NCBI GenBank assembly: GCA_025677825.1
Contig: JAIXMO010000067.1
Location: 84,343-148,342, forward strand
Origin: Helicostylum pulchrum
Lineage: Eukaryota; Mucoromycota; Mucoromycetes; Mucorales; Mucoraceae
Length of the DNA: 64,000 bases
Reading direction: 5' to 3'
The position numbers and the translations under genes were made by a program. The notes beneath the pieces are model-generated. The model made no database searches. It saw only the letters and a list, made by a program, of their open reading frames with translations, and was not told the DNA's origin. Each line of letters starts with the position of its first letter. The first letter of the stretch is position 1. This document shows, piece after piece, positions 50,496 through 61,305 of this stretch.

Positions 50496-51304
50496 TATTT
50501 CCTTTTAACTTCCAGATGATATAAAAGAGAGAAAGAGAGTTCAGTAGCCCAGGATTGAAACTAGAAAGTCATGATAAGAAAAAATAAAAATAGGTTACTA
50601 AAAAAGTAAAAAATAAATAGAGAGAGAAAGGGTAGTCAAGTTATATTGAAAGCTACATAGTATTGTCCCTTTTTTTTAAAAAAAACCGATATATGCTATC
50701 TTAGTTTTTAATATGCTTTATGTTTAGCTGGGCTTATTTTCAACATCCTAACTTCTCGTGACTTTGTGACGTTTTAGCGTATTACTCACCTGACTTGGGG
50801 TTTAAAGGTTGAAGAGAGGGTGAAGAAAAAAAAAATATAAAAATAAAAGAGAGATTGTTATTTGTCTTTTTGCTTTCCTATTGGGTCAAAAAAACTCCCA
50901 ACAAGATAGGAAGTCACGTGATGATGTCATGGACCAGTTTAAATCACATGCATTTTTTTTTGGGGAGGTTTTTTTTTTTCAAACAAGATGTTGTTTGTGA
51001 TACAAACACAAGAAGGTCTTTTATTAGTTTTGAAACCGAGCAGGGTTATCTTTTTACCTACACTCAAATCAGTGTGTGCGCCCTGCATAATATTTTACTT
51101 TTGAGTGCTTGCCCTATGCCTATCGCTAAAATGTCGTCTTCGCGGTTTTTTTTTATCATTATCATACTTTCAAGGAGACCCTTCTTCATCGTACCTGTAT
51201 TTACACTCATATAACTCAAAGGAGTAATCCCGCTATCTTTCTTGTTTTATTGAGCAGGTAAAAAAGAAGAAAATTATTCTTTTATTTACAGCTTTAAAGC
51301 GGTA
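50496..51304. other. Intergenic, no gene recognised
   Basis: Upstream region of the Cbf1-like gene. A 119-codon + strand frame at 50855-51214 is rich in Phe and Leu from T-tracts and has no motif. I treat it as non-coding. Confidence 0.4.
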
Positions 51305-51385
51305 CAGTAGCAGCTCTATTTAAGGGTGGCCGAAATCAGGAAGAAATCCACCTTTAAATCGAACATACCCTTATATCGGACGGTG
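51305..51385. mobile_element. Truncated MITE copy (left end)
   Basis: CAGTAGCAGCTCTATTTAAG follows a TA dinucleotide and continues for ~75 bases closely parallel to the complete element at 53336 (shared AAATCCACC, TTAAATCGAAC, TACCCTTA). The right end is missing, so it is a truncated or degraded copy. Confidence 0.6.
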
Positions 51386-53335
51386 AGTTGGATAATTATA
51401 ACTATATCAAACAGCAAAAATACCATTTAAGTGCATATTCCAAGTGGCAATATAATATAGTTTTTTTGACAAATCCATAAATAAACAGGAACTTATAATT
51501 AATGCAATTAAGTAGAAGTAGATATTTTTCTGAATACCTGCCAAAGTATTTGACAAGTAAGAGTACGGAACGTTTTGGCTCACACAAAAAACATTTTAGC
51601 TACTGCGTTTATGCATGTGGTTCTTTCTAACTATAGAAGAAGACATATAACTGAGCGGAAGTACCACACACTTTTACTTTTATAAATTCGTATCTGAATT
51701 ATAAAATAAAAATACTTCTGCTATATTTTTATTGCTGGATATATAATATCATATGAGGTCTTCATTGTTCTGGATGTCTGGTCGAATAAGTAGAACTAAC
51801 ACTCTACTGTCTCATTTCTCGAACACAGTGGTAATTCCATAGTGTTATCGTAGGTTGGAACGGCATTGTTATTGACCATAAGACGTGCTGGCTATTATAA
51901 ATAGAGACAATACTATCATATTTCAAATAAAAATATTTATTGAACAACAATACGAATAAAAAGAAAATGTACTCCTCTTGGTTCACAAAGTAAGAATAAC
52001 TTGCTACTAACAGGACAAGCAGCCACGGGAAGGCGGGAGTACTTCTGGTCCCAAAAAAGTAAAGGTAGATCAATTTGATCAATAGAAAAACTACATCACA
52101 AAAAGGAACTACCTAAAAAACTAAAATATTATCATTATTCAATCCACCAAAGTGGTAATTTACGATAACTACGCTACTGGTATAACATTCACAGGCCTGA
52201 TGCACTAGCTATACTCTCACTAAGCACGCAAACAAAGGTCTGCTACAACAGCATCGGACGGCCTGCTGTTGATTGCTACGTTATTGTTATAAAAACGGTT
52301 TTACATTATTGAAAAAAAAAGAGAAAAAAGATGAAACACGGCCTATCCACGCTACGCTTTTAGACCAAAAAAAGTGTGACGTATTCGAAATAAGGCGGAT
52401 TTTAGTTTTTCTGCTATGCGGATAAAGCAAAGTCTACTTTTACAACTGTTCTTTTTTATGAAAATTAACGAAACTATATACACGCATTACTGGAAAATAT
52501 TAATAACGATATTTACTTATAAGCACCTCGACCCGGAACCAAAAAAAAAATTGTTTTACAACATTTAAAAATGAAATTATCGGTAAGGTATACACAAAAA
52601 AAGAAGGTTTATTAAATATTTGCAGGGATATGGCTATTTGAATTAAAAAGCATCGCTGGACAAGTTGCGTACAGCCTGAAATTCCTAACAAGCAGCGTGC
52701 CTCTCGTGTTTTCGAAGTTTTGTCTCTAGTTTCTTATTTGTGTACATCCCAAAAAATGCAATCCATTCAGAAGAACGCTCTTTAAGAACCTTAGACAAAG
52801 CATGTTGTATTACTCAGCCTGCAACATCAGCCATTGCTTGGTTCTTCAATACCATATATGCTATAGAATTATATCTGCGCCGTCCGTAAAGTTTCTTATT
52901 GAATATCCAACAACTTTTGTTCTTGCTCGTGTGTACACTAGAGGGCGCCTCTCTGGTTACAATACATTGATGGCTACTCATACAAAAGAGAGTAATTTAT
53001 TAAAAGTTCTTTAAAAGTCGTAATGAGGTAATCTGATAATAACAAGTAATAAAGAAAGACTCATTTTATAGCTATTCTTGGTTCCCATAAAACTTTATCT
53101 TCATGCTAATCTATTACTCATAATGTACGGTTAAGTATATAAAAAGTGTTTTTATCGGTCTCATGTATGCTTTTACTACGATCTGTTGTTTTAGTTTCCT
53201 TTTCTCCTTTTTAACTTTTTATTCATAATGAAGTAACAAACTTAAAGTATCTACATATGTTGTACGAGTTTAAGGTCACCAGAATAACAGCTCCCTTTGA
53301 CCGCCCCAATATCTGAGAGCGATTGTAATATAGTA
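51386..53335. other. Intergenic between MITE copies
   Basis: About 2 kb of AT-rich DNA without a frame longer than 92 codons. No transposase signature is seen, so the flanking repeat ends are better read as separate short elements than as ends of one autonomous transposon. Confidence 0.4.
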
Positions 53336-53436
53336 CAGTAGTAGCTCTATTTAAGGATGGCCGGATTTTTCTGGAAATCCACCCTTAAATCGAACCTACC
53401 CTTAAAGCAGGTCACTCTTAAATAGAGCCACTACTT
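53336..53436. mobile_element. Complete ~100-bp MITE with terminal inverted repeats
   Basis: Left end CAGTAGTAGCTCTATTTAAG and right end complement AAGTAGTGGCTCTATTTAAG form inverted repeats of about 27 bases; a TA flanks each side, as expected for a Tc1/mariner/pogo-type target duplication. The interior is about 45 bases with CCCTTAAATCGAACCTACCC. The last base of the right end is mutated (CTACTT instead of CTACTG). Related ends occur at 17898, 51305 and 53660. Confidence 0.7.
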
Positions 53437-53659
53437 TATACAATTATTAGTATTTTTAATTTGCATAAACTTAGTAAAACGTTTTTTTGTATGAGCCCAA
53501 ACGTTCGACTCTCTTAACTGGTAGTATTGTTCTTCACTTGTCAAATACTTTGGTAAATATATTCAAACTATTTACTCGTAATTGTATTACTTAAGTATAA
53601 GTCACCGTTTACACTGTCGCTTGGAATAAGCATCAAAAAAATGTTGGAAATATGTATAA

Positions 53660-53689
53660 TTATACCACTCTTAAATAAAGTCGCTACTG
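53660..53689. mobile_element. Solo MITE right end
   Basis: CCACTCTTAAATAAAGTCGC followed by TACTG and a TA matches the right end of the 53336 element with two or three changes. No left partner lies close by. Confidence 0.5.
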
Positions 53690-53794
53690 TATAGATATGA
53701 AAAATGTATTTTGAGCGACTATTTTTTTTACAATGTCTGAAATGTTCAGAGAAAACGGGCCAATTATGGTAAAATACACAAACACATTTTTAAA

Positions 53795-54100
53795 ATGTTT
53801 AATTTGAATAATCCTCCCTTTGAATGCTGCCACAAATATACACATAATACTTATTACTATATTCAGTCCAATTTTGATCTTGGTTCTAGAAGATCTGATG
53901 CCCTGGGAAGAAAGCTAAATAGCTTTCTTAAAATTGCAAACGAATGCTATCGAGTACATAATTTAAAAACAATTCAAAGCATTTATCAACTATTTAACAG
54001 CAACTCCCCGTTTATCGAATATAGACCCTTCAAAACTGGCTCGCTGAAGTTTGGACGAAACTTTTTTCATCATACTGAAGTATTTTTTGGCTGGACTTGA
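53795..54100 (+). CDS. Doubtful ORF, 101 aa
   Basis: A single frame with protein-like composition (SNFDLGSRRSDALGRKLNSF) lying just upstream of the decayed recombinase fragment. I recognise no family. It may be another remnant of the same mobile element or a lineage-specific small protein; a chance frame is also possible. Confidence 0.25.
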   Translation: MFNLNNPPFECCHKYTHNTYYYIQSNFDLGSRRSDALGRKLNSFLKIANECYRVHNLKTIQSIYQLFNSNSPFIEYRPFKTGSLKFGRNFFHHTEVFFGWT

Positions 54101-54484
54101 AATTTAGCAGGGAAAAATAAAATAAAAAAAAGCATTTTCTGGTCTTACGCCTAATTTTTGAAAAATACCTCGAAAATACCTGGATTTTTTTCCAGTCTCT
54201 GACTGAAATAAAAATTAAAGCTAAAAAGCCGATAAAGTGCTTAAGTTTTTAATTTTGAATCCCTTCGATTGGGTATTGGGTATGAATAGACGCGCTTCTT
54301 TAACTAATAATTCGTATTATAAAAAGACGCATATTTTTCATTTCTTAAAATATTTCTTTTTGCTATATTCTTTCATATATTGTTTTAATTATTTTTTGTA
54401 AGCTGAGATACTAAGGCTCAAACTCATAGATATCTTTAATATGTTTACTAACTTGATTATATATTTAAATATGGAGTATCTATA

Positions 54485-55270
54485 ATGAACAATAGTCAAA
54501 AAAGTACATCTGTCGAGGTTAATAACGAAGGTGTTCAACGTATGGTTGATAACAGCTCAGCTATGCATCGCAGTAACCAGATGATTATAGCGCAAGGTAT
54601 GTCACATCGTCCTGTAAACACGATCAAGGTATACACCGCTAAACAGGAATAATGGAAGGTGAGTTTTCTTTTAGTAGCAAGCTACCTTTAAACTATGATA
54701 TTAACATATAAATCAAAGGCTTGGTGTAACGATCAAGACTTTGAAGATAGTCAAACAGTATCTGATTCAAAATTAAGTTACTTTTTGATGGATCATGTGT
54801 CTAAGCGTGGTCGTAAATGTCGAAAATTGCCAGACCGAAGTCTTATACAGCTTGGAATGAAATCTTATAACGCTTATGTTAAAGCTGTATCGGATCTGTG
54901 TAAGACCCAAAAGGCTCTAGTTTGGAATCCCAATGGTGTAGCTAGAGGTCCTTTAGTAGCAACTTTTTTTGGATACTCTCGACAAGAAAAAAGAAAAAAA
55001 TCGGAAGGTTTACTTCGCTGATCGTGGTAAAAACGGTTTAAATGATATATATATAAGAAAGGAACTTCAAGAAATAAGTGGATATTTCATGACTGAAAAA
55101 ATGATTGTCGCAGCTCAAGAGATAGGCTCTGTTTCCTTCTTAGTCATGCTATGCTTTGCCGCAGTCAAAATGCTTTAGGGATGCAGTTTGCAAATTTATT
55201 TTTTCTCGAAGTTGGCCATACGGATCACTTAAACAATCAATCTTTTCTATAATCCAATAATGAAAACAGA
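54485..55270 (+). pseudogene. Crypton-like (Ndc10-type) tyrosine-recombinase N-terminal remnant
   Basis: Starting at 54485 the frame runs through HRPVNTIKVYTAKQE, an in-frame TAA at 54650-54652, then WK. A plausible intron (54659-54718, donor GTGAGT) leads to AWCNDQDFEDSQTV and SYFLMDHVSKRGRK, LGMKSYNAYVKAVSDLCKTQ. After a frame change near 55010 it continues DRGKNGLNDIYIRKELQEIS then GYF. The order NTxxxYxxKQxEWxxWC, FL..V..RG, Y..A..DL...Q, DRG..t.ndgY..eEl..IS.YF is that of the core-binding half of fungal Crypton/Ndc10-domain proteins as I recall them. The catalytic Arg-His-Arg-Tyr half is not seen. It is broken by at least one stop and one frameshift. Confidence 0.5.
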
Positions 55271-55419
55271 AGATTGCCAACGAAAACTAGCACATAGACA
55301 TATTTTCCCTTAAATTTAATAAACAAAATATACATATATATTCCCTTTTACTTTTTATCACTAAATAATGCAAAAAAGCATTTTTTTAAATCTAAAAAAG
55401 TAATTAACCTCGACTGAAA

Positions 55420-56149
55420 TTTAAAGAGATTTGGAACTGTGACGGGTCTTGGTGGGAAATAATACCCTCACAGTACTCCGGACAAGGAAATGATCCACAG
55501 GGTAAAAAAGTGTACTTTGGAAGCGTAGCTCAATTAAAACAGACATGCCTTTAACAGCAAATAATTGAGAAGGGCGCTATTAGTGACACTGAAATAAACA
55601 ATAGCATAGCTAGTGGATCTGTGAAGAAGTACAAAAGATCGCATATGTTCGGAAGAGCGCAAATTCATTGGAAACAAGTCGAAGTCAATCATGTTTATTG
55701 GAGATCGTGGCTATGGAGTTGGTAGTAACATTAAAGGACATATTAAATATGGTGGTAAATGGAAACCTGCTATACACAGTCGTTATACTTCCGTTTGTAT
55801 CACAAACGAGCATCATACGTCACAGACATGTTTGTTCTGCTACGGAAAATTAGACCATCCATTAAAAACGGTCGTATCAAAAAATGGTAAAGTATCTCTA
55901 CGCTCCATCAAAGGGACGTTTGTTTGCAACAACAAAAAATGCCTGCTTCAAAAATTATCTGCTACTCACAAAGCTAGGGATGCAGTCTCCGCTCTTGCCA
56001 TTGGTTTGTCTGGCGCAGCTAGTTTAATCCTTGACATCGCTTTCCCTTCTTTCGATCCAAACACCAGTCAATCTAAAACTGAAAGATTTAGAAACACTGC
56101 CGTTGCTTTCCTTAAACGAAACGCTTCTAGGCCCGCTTTCCCAAAGTAA
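55420..56149 (+). pseudogene. TnpB/Fanzor-like RuvC C-terminal fragment with zinc ribbon
   Basis: The frame 55691-56149 (152 codons; protein-like frame from about 55672) reads FIGDRGYGVGSNIKGHIKYG, then VCITNEHHTSQTCLFCYGKL, GTFVCNNKKCLLQK and THKARDAVSALAIGLSGAA. TSQTCxxC...C-x4-C followed by RDxxSAxAIG is the TnpB-superfamily pattern of a zinc ribbon inserted before the RuvC-III Asp. Sequence upstream of 55690 is coding-like in another frame (GNDPQGKKVYFGSVAQ) but carries stops. No RuvC-I motif was found, so this is a 3' remnant. It follows the Crypton-like fragment directly on the same strand, suggesting one composite element. Divergent from the Fanzor-like copy at 59-61 kb. Confidence 0.6.
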
Positions 56150-57172
56150 TACTTCTTAAGAAGGTAATGATGACTTTTTTTTCTTTTTTTTTGACGACAC
56201 TAACTTTTTAATTACTCTTTCATCTTCAATAATAATTAATTTGAACATCCCAATGTAAGTATTACTCATAACCATTGGCTACATTTCCTTTGAAATTAAT
56301 ATTCGATCGTGTCTCAAATAGTTGATTTACCCTCACAGTATATCCTTCCTCAGACCAGTCTCAGACTGACGTTAAGAAACTTGAAAAAAAAAACTTTCTG
56401 CGACCGCGGTTTCAATAAAGGGGGGGAGGGGGCTTTTGGCTTGCTTTTACTATCTGTTCGAGAACAATGACAACGTGCTAATTATCCAAGTCACTCAACT
56501 GATGCTGCCAAAAAAAAAAAAAAAAAAAATAGAAAGTAGTGTAAAATATTCAGAAGGTATATGTATCTACGCAAAAGAAATTCGAACGCTTATATGTTTT
56601 GTGCGGGTTACAATGGTAACACCGAACTTGGGAACTTTGGTTCACTGTGGGAAAAAAACTGAATTAAATATGACAAGTGTCTGTAAGCAGTAGAGAAGAT
56701 ATTTATCCTACATTTGTCATTATCACATATTAATCTCTCCTCTGTTAATAATTGTAGTTTACCTCATCATGAACAAAATCTGATAACAATAAATTAATTA
56801 ATGCCAGTGAATGTCCAACAAGTGATGAATGCATGTTAACAAATTACTATAAGACGAAGCATATGAAGTTATTGATGCAATTAAATCAGAAAGCCAAAGG
56901 CAAAAAGATATCAGTGATAGATATTTCTCTTCATTTCCTTTCAAACTGAGGTTTAAAAGTCTATGTTTTTATAAAGGTATGACGTGGAAGTAACAGCAAT
57001 CTTTCCCGGGATATCTAAAATCAGTTCGGTTATTGAATAAATTTTAAAAACGATTTAAAATAGAGGTTTTACATATTATTTTTTTTTTCTTTTTTTGTTT
57101 CTTTAAAATATATTACATTAAACAACTATAGAAGAAGAAAAAAGGGGAGGACAAGAAAAGAGGAGAAACACA
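56150..57172. other. Intergenic, no gene
   Basis: AT-rich, with a G-tract near 56420 and an A-tract near 56512-56530. Its last ~100 bases are the purine-rich leader of the mitochondrial carrier gene. Short frames here show no motif. Confidence 0.5.
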
Positions 57173-58912
57173 ATGTCAAAAGATAAAAGTTTAGATACCG
57201 ATCAACCGCACCCATACTACGATGAGGCAACTGCTTCAAAAGAAAGCCGTATACGAGATTTGTTTGATTCGTTAGAACGTAGCGGTGTAGTTTACACAAA
57301 AGATATTTCGGAGGCATGCAAGTTACCACCTCAAACTCGTTTTCAATCCGAGGTTTTGAAAGCTGAAGAAGAAGCATTTGATTACGAAAAATTTAAAGCC
57401 CATGTGTTATCAAAAGAAGAAGAACTTTGGAATGTTTTTTCAGCTATTAATCAAAAGGGTGATCATCGCTTAAGACCTGATGAATTAGAAGTTGCTTTAA
57501 AGGAATCCGGTATTCATGTTACAAGGTCTGATATTAAAGCCCTGGTTGAATTAATTGATACTGGTAAGATATACATATATAAATGTATTAAATTTATTTA
57601 CCAAAAAAAAAAAAAAATTTATAGCTGGTAAAGGTTATATTGATTTTGAAAACTGGAGAAACTTTTTACTGGTAAAAAAAAATTACAAGAAAAAAGATAT
57701 GTAAAGTGTAAACTAAAAAAACAGTATTTGTGTAGTTGTTACCTCACGAAACGACTTTGACCGAGATTTATAGATATTACCAAACCACCACACAAATCAA
57801 CTCGGATGCCGAAGTGGTGATTCCTCATACAGACGAAGCTGCTCGAAACGCCTACAAGTATTTGACAGCAGGCGCTATTGCCGGCTGTGTCTCACGTACC
57901 TGTACAGCACCCTTAGACCGACTAAAAGTATATCTTATTACGCACACAACTTACCAACCCACCGCTGCACAACAACAAAACCGATCTGCCAGTACGATTC
58001 TTAGTGCACTCAAGACGCTATACCAAAACGGTGGTCTTCGAGGATTTTATGTCGGTAACGGGCTCAATGTGATAAAGATCATTCCCGAATCCGCCATTAA
58101 ATTCTACGTATTTGAGACTTCTAAAGCTGTGATTGCGCAAATGACGGGTGCGCAAGATAAGAATTCGATTCCAGTGCATGGAAGATTTATAGCAGGTGGA
58201 TTAGCTGGTCTTTGCTCTCAATTCTGTATATACCCTCTCGAGACCTTAAAGACCCGAATCATGTCAAGTCAAGATGGTCAAAAATCCAACAGCAAACATA
58301 TTGCTTTAAAGACCATTAAAGAAATGTATAAAACGGGTGGTCCGAGAGCCTTTTGGCCTGGTCTTTTGATGAGTTTGATGGGTGTTTTCCCTTATCAGGC
58401 TTTGGATATGGGTATCTATGAAACTTTAAAGGTTTCTTATTTACAGTCGATGGATAAAGCGAATCATATAAAGAATTTACCTGCCGGGGCTGAGAAGCCT
58501 CACCCTAATGTATTGGTGTTATGGATGTGTGGTATGGTAAGTGGGTCAATTGGTGCCAGTAGTGTGTATCCTTTAAATATGATTAGAACAAGGTAAAGTG
58601 ATGCGCTATATAAGTTGTATTTTTTTTCTTCTAAACTTTTTGTGTGTTGTGTGTAGATTGCAAGCACAAGGTACAGTTGCTCATCCATATCTTTATACTT
58701 CTGCTTGGGATGTTGCACGTAAAACGTATAGAGCCGATGGTATTAGAGGTTTTTATAAAGGTTTAGGACCTACTTTATTCAAGGTAAAAAAAAAGATAAA
58801 AAAAGAAAAGAAAATGGGTTTACTAACAAAACCAAAATGATAGGTTGTTCCTTCTATTAGTATTAGTTATGCTGTTTATGAATTCTCCAAGAGATCTCTC
58901 GGTATATCATAA
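57173..58912 (+). CDS. Mitochondrial carrier of the SCaMC/Sal1 type with degenerate EF-hands
   Basis: Five exons (57173-57563, 57625-57671, 57736-58592, 58657-58783, 58844-58912) give 496 aa. The N-terminal ~190 residues are EF-hand-like. Three mitochondrial-carrier repeats follow, with signatures APLDRLK, YPLETLKTR and YPLNMIRTR, and family blocks LTAGAIAGCVSRTCTAPLD, GFYVGNGLNVIKIIPESAIK and GIRGFYKGLGPTLFKVVPS. SCaMC carriers exchange ATP-Mg for phosphate across the inner membrane under calcium control. Here the two recognisable loops (NQKGDHRLRPDE and DTAGKGYIDFEN) lack several calcium-liganding acids, so calcium control may be weakened or lost. The lysine-rich leader lacks a presequence, as usual for carriers. 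Confidence 0.93.
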
Positions 58913-59220
58913 AAAAAATAGATCCCTTTTTTTACACAACACACATAGATTTTTTTTTTCATTTAATTATATCCTTTTTTTTTCTTCTTTTTTTTTTTAT
59001 TCTGCTTGTTTTTTTCTGTACAGTGTGACCTGTAAATTTTGTCCGTTTTGAAAAATCAAATGTCGTTAGTAAAAAAATAAATATCGTTTAGCAAAAAATA
59101 AATGTCTCTAACCAAAAATTAAAATATCGGTTAGCTCACCAACTATTGTCGTTTTGGATTTATAAAATAGGTACATTATCTGCATTAATAAACCGTAGCG
59201 ATAACTACGGCGGAAAGTTT
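58913..59220. other. Intergenic / 3' flank of Fanzor-like relic
   Basis: T-rich 3' region of the carrier gene, then sequence (59017 onward) that is shared with the relic at 17.1 kb and so belongs to the 3' non-coding end of that repeat family. No gene is seen. Confidence 0.45.
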
Positions 59221-61305
59221 CTAAATATTTTTTGAAGCTGGTTTTCTATTAAAGACGGCGGGCGTATACCTGAAAATCTTGGACGGAATAAGATTTTTCT
59301 AAAATTTAAGACGGCGGCAAGATCTCTATTCCGTACTGTTTATTTTCCTTCTTTTGTCAGACATTCACGGACACTTCGAAGAAGTCTTAAATTTATCAGC
59401 TAGATGCACCGTAAAACCATTTTTTTTTAACATACGGATCAAACTCTTATTCCTTGTAGGTTCGTGGTACTTTGTATTAGCAGCAGACCAATTCCCGAAT
59501 ACCAGGATGGCGTCTGAACCAAATTTTTCCTGTAAGTTTCTTACTAACTTTTCATCGATTTGGTTATAATAAAGTTTGATCAAAAATTTCAACTTTCTAA
59601 ACGGTAGGATCTGTAATTTTTCTAACAGCTCGCTTGCACGTTGTCTTAAACCAGCTTGTTCGCTTGTGAACATCTTGTTTGCAAGAGCAAGCACTTCAGC
59701 CTTGACAGCATCGTCTAATCGTCTCGAAATATGTGTTTGTTGTATCATTATTCGTATATACGTAGCGTACCATTGAGAGTTTGTAAGCTTTTCCAAAGAG
59801 ACCATATTGTGTTGTTGGGGGAAGTCTTGGATTCTTGTTACATATAAGCCGCCGAAATAGAGGTTACCCTTCTCATTCACATGAAAATCGAAGCAGGAGT
59901 CAGGGGAATGTATCTCTTCAGATTTTTGTGTTTCAGTACCATAGTATTGGCTTAATACCTTGTCCATAGAAGCTCTAGCATTTATATACCTTAAAAACTT
60001 ATCTACATCTACAGTAGATGATTGCTCTTTCGAAAGGAGCGCTTCTGAATTTTTGATCACGGTCGGTTTGGTTAACTTTTCGCAGAATTCTAAAGTATCT
60101 TGATCTTTTTGACCTGTTAGTCTTTCTGAAGATTAGCAATTCTTTTTTTTTTCAGCGGTACTTGTCTCTTTCATGCAGTATAGGAGGTCGCGTCGACCAG
60201 GATCTATTAAAACACAATTTTTGCTTGAATTCGCCAGCTCAGCTTGTGTCAACGTTTCAATGTACTTCGTACAATCATCTTTTCTTCTTTGCAACTTTGG
60301 CTGAAACCTTTTTTTCTAGTTGCAGGCATATTTTGTTTGATAATAGACATCCCAATCCCGTCAGTTTCAATCGTCCCTTCGAAACGGAGAGATTTTTTTA
60401 CACCTTGGTCTTTAAATGGTCTTTTCTTCAAGTCAACTGAAATCACTTTTTTCCATGTTTCAGTTTTGTCGTTCATCGGTTTTTTGCTTTTGATAATATG
60501 AGAATTTACTATCTTACTATCCAATGTAATATATGCTGGAATAAATGTTCGTAAAGGAAAACAGTTGAATTTTTTCAGCTTTTCAGATTCAAAAAACTGC
60601 GCGAGTTTGTAATAAAAAGCTTTGAAGTGATTCGTTGGGCGGGCCGCTACATCATAAAAAATAGAATCTTTTTGAAATTTATAGCTGTCAGGTATGCAGA
60701 GAGAAAATTTCTTATACACGATCAAGACGTTTCATCCAAGATGTTTCCAAGAGGTATTTTTTTACTTGCGACGGCAAGCTTTACTCGAGTACATGGGTTA
60801 AAAACCTCTTTATGACGAGCTTCTTTTATATCTTTTTCAGTAAACCCTTCAGCTTTCATTCTTTCGCGGAGATTGTTCAACTTTTTTTCTTTTCCGAACA
60901 GTTTATTCAACATGGTACATAATCTAGTACCAAAATGCGCTTTGATGTTGTTTGATAGGCGGTTTGAATTTTCGTGCATTCATACAAGGCAATTTGCTGA
61001 GAATGGACTTGCTCGATTCCTCTAAATCAACACTTTTGACAGTTGATTCATCGAAACCGTCACTGGAGTCAAAGTCATAGTCCGCAAGAGTTATAACAAT
61101 GGTGCGTGTTGTAGAGGAATTACTCGTGTTTGTGCTTCCAACTTCATTTCGGATACACACGGTGTCTAAATTCTTTTCCCTTTCCTTTTCCTTTTCATTT
61201 CCCTTGCCCTTGCCCTTGCCCTTGTATCTCTTATCTTGATACTGATTCAGTTGGGTGTTCGCTTTGACTATTATTTTTACATTTTTCTTAGGGACGACAG
61301 CCTAA
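59221..61305 (-). pseudogene. Fanzor-like (eukaryotic TnpB-related) RuvC nuclease pseudogene
   Basis: Reading from 61305 down: a Lys/Gly-rich N-terminus (DKRYKGKGKGKGNEKEKERE); NIKAHFGTRLCTMLNKLFGK (60950-60890); FKAFYYKLAQFF; LRFEGTIETDGIGMSIIKQN, the TDG block before RuvC-I; KYIETLTQAELA then NCVLIDPGRRDLLYC with the putative RuvC-I Asp at 60204-60202; AILVFGNWSAANTKY (59500s); FTVHLADKFKTSSKCP, with the second Cys of the zinc knuckle one frame away; and NRDLAAVLNFRKI with the putative RuvC-III Asp at 59324-59322. At least three or four frameshifts, an in-frame TAA after RuvC-I (about 60134) and loss of the second zinc-finger half make it inactive. About 700 codons would be the full length, as in Fanzor proteins. 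Confidence 0.75.
61150..61225. repeat. Short-unit repeat (TTTTCC and CCCTTG units)
   Basis: A run of TTTCC/TTTTCC units passes into about four CCCTTG units. On the gene strand it codes the Lys-Gly and Lys-Glu repeats of the Fanzor-like N-terminus, so slippage here may have caused or reflect coding variation. Confidence 0.7.

Noticed and set aside
50855..51214. 119-codon + strand frame in the Cbf1 upstream region
   Set aside because: Composition is dominated by Phe/Leu/Ile from T-tracts, there is no motif and no promoter or splice context; likely chance.
47447..52691. Similar short peptides (GISGCT) in antisense frames at 47.4 and 52.5 kb
   Set aside because: Only a few residues agree, both in frames without other support; coincidence.
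51305..53689. A single 2.4-kb pogo-like transposon bounded by CAGTAG ends
   Set aside because: No transposase frame lies inside and a complete ~100-bp MITE with both ends sits within it; separate short elements explain the ends better.
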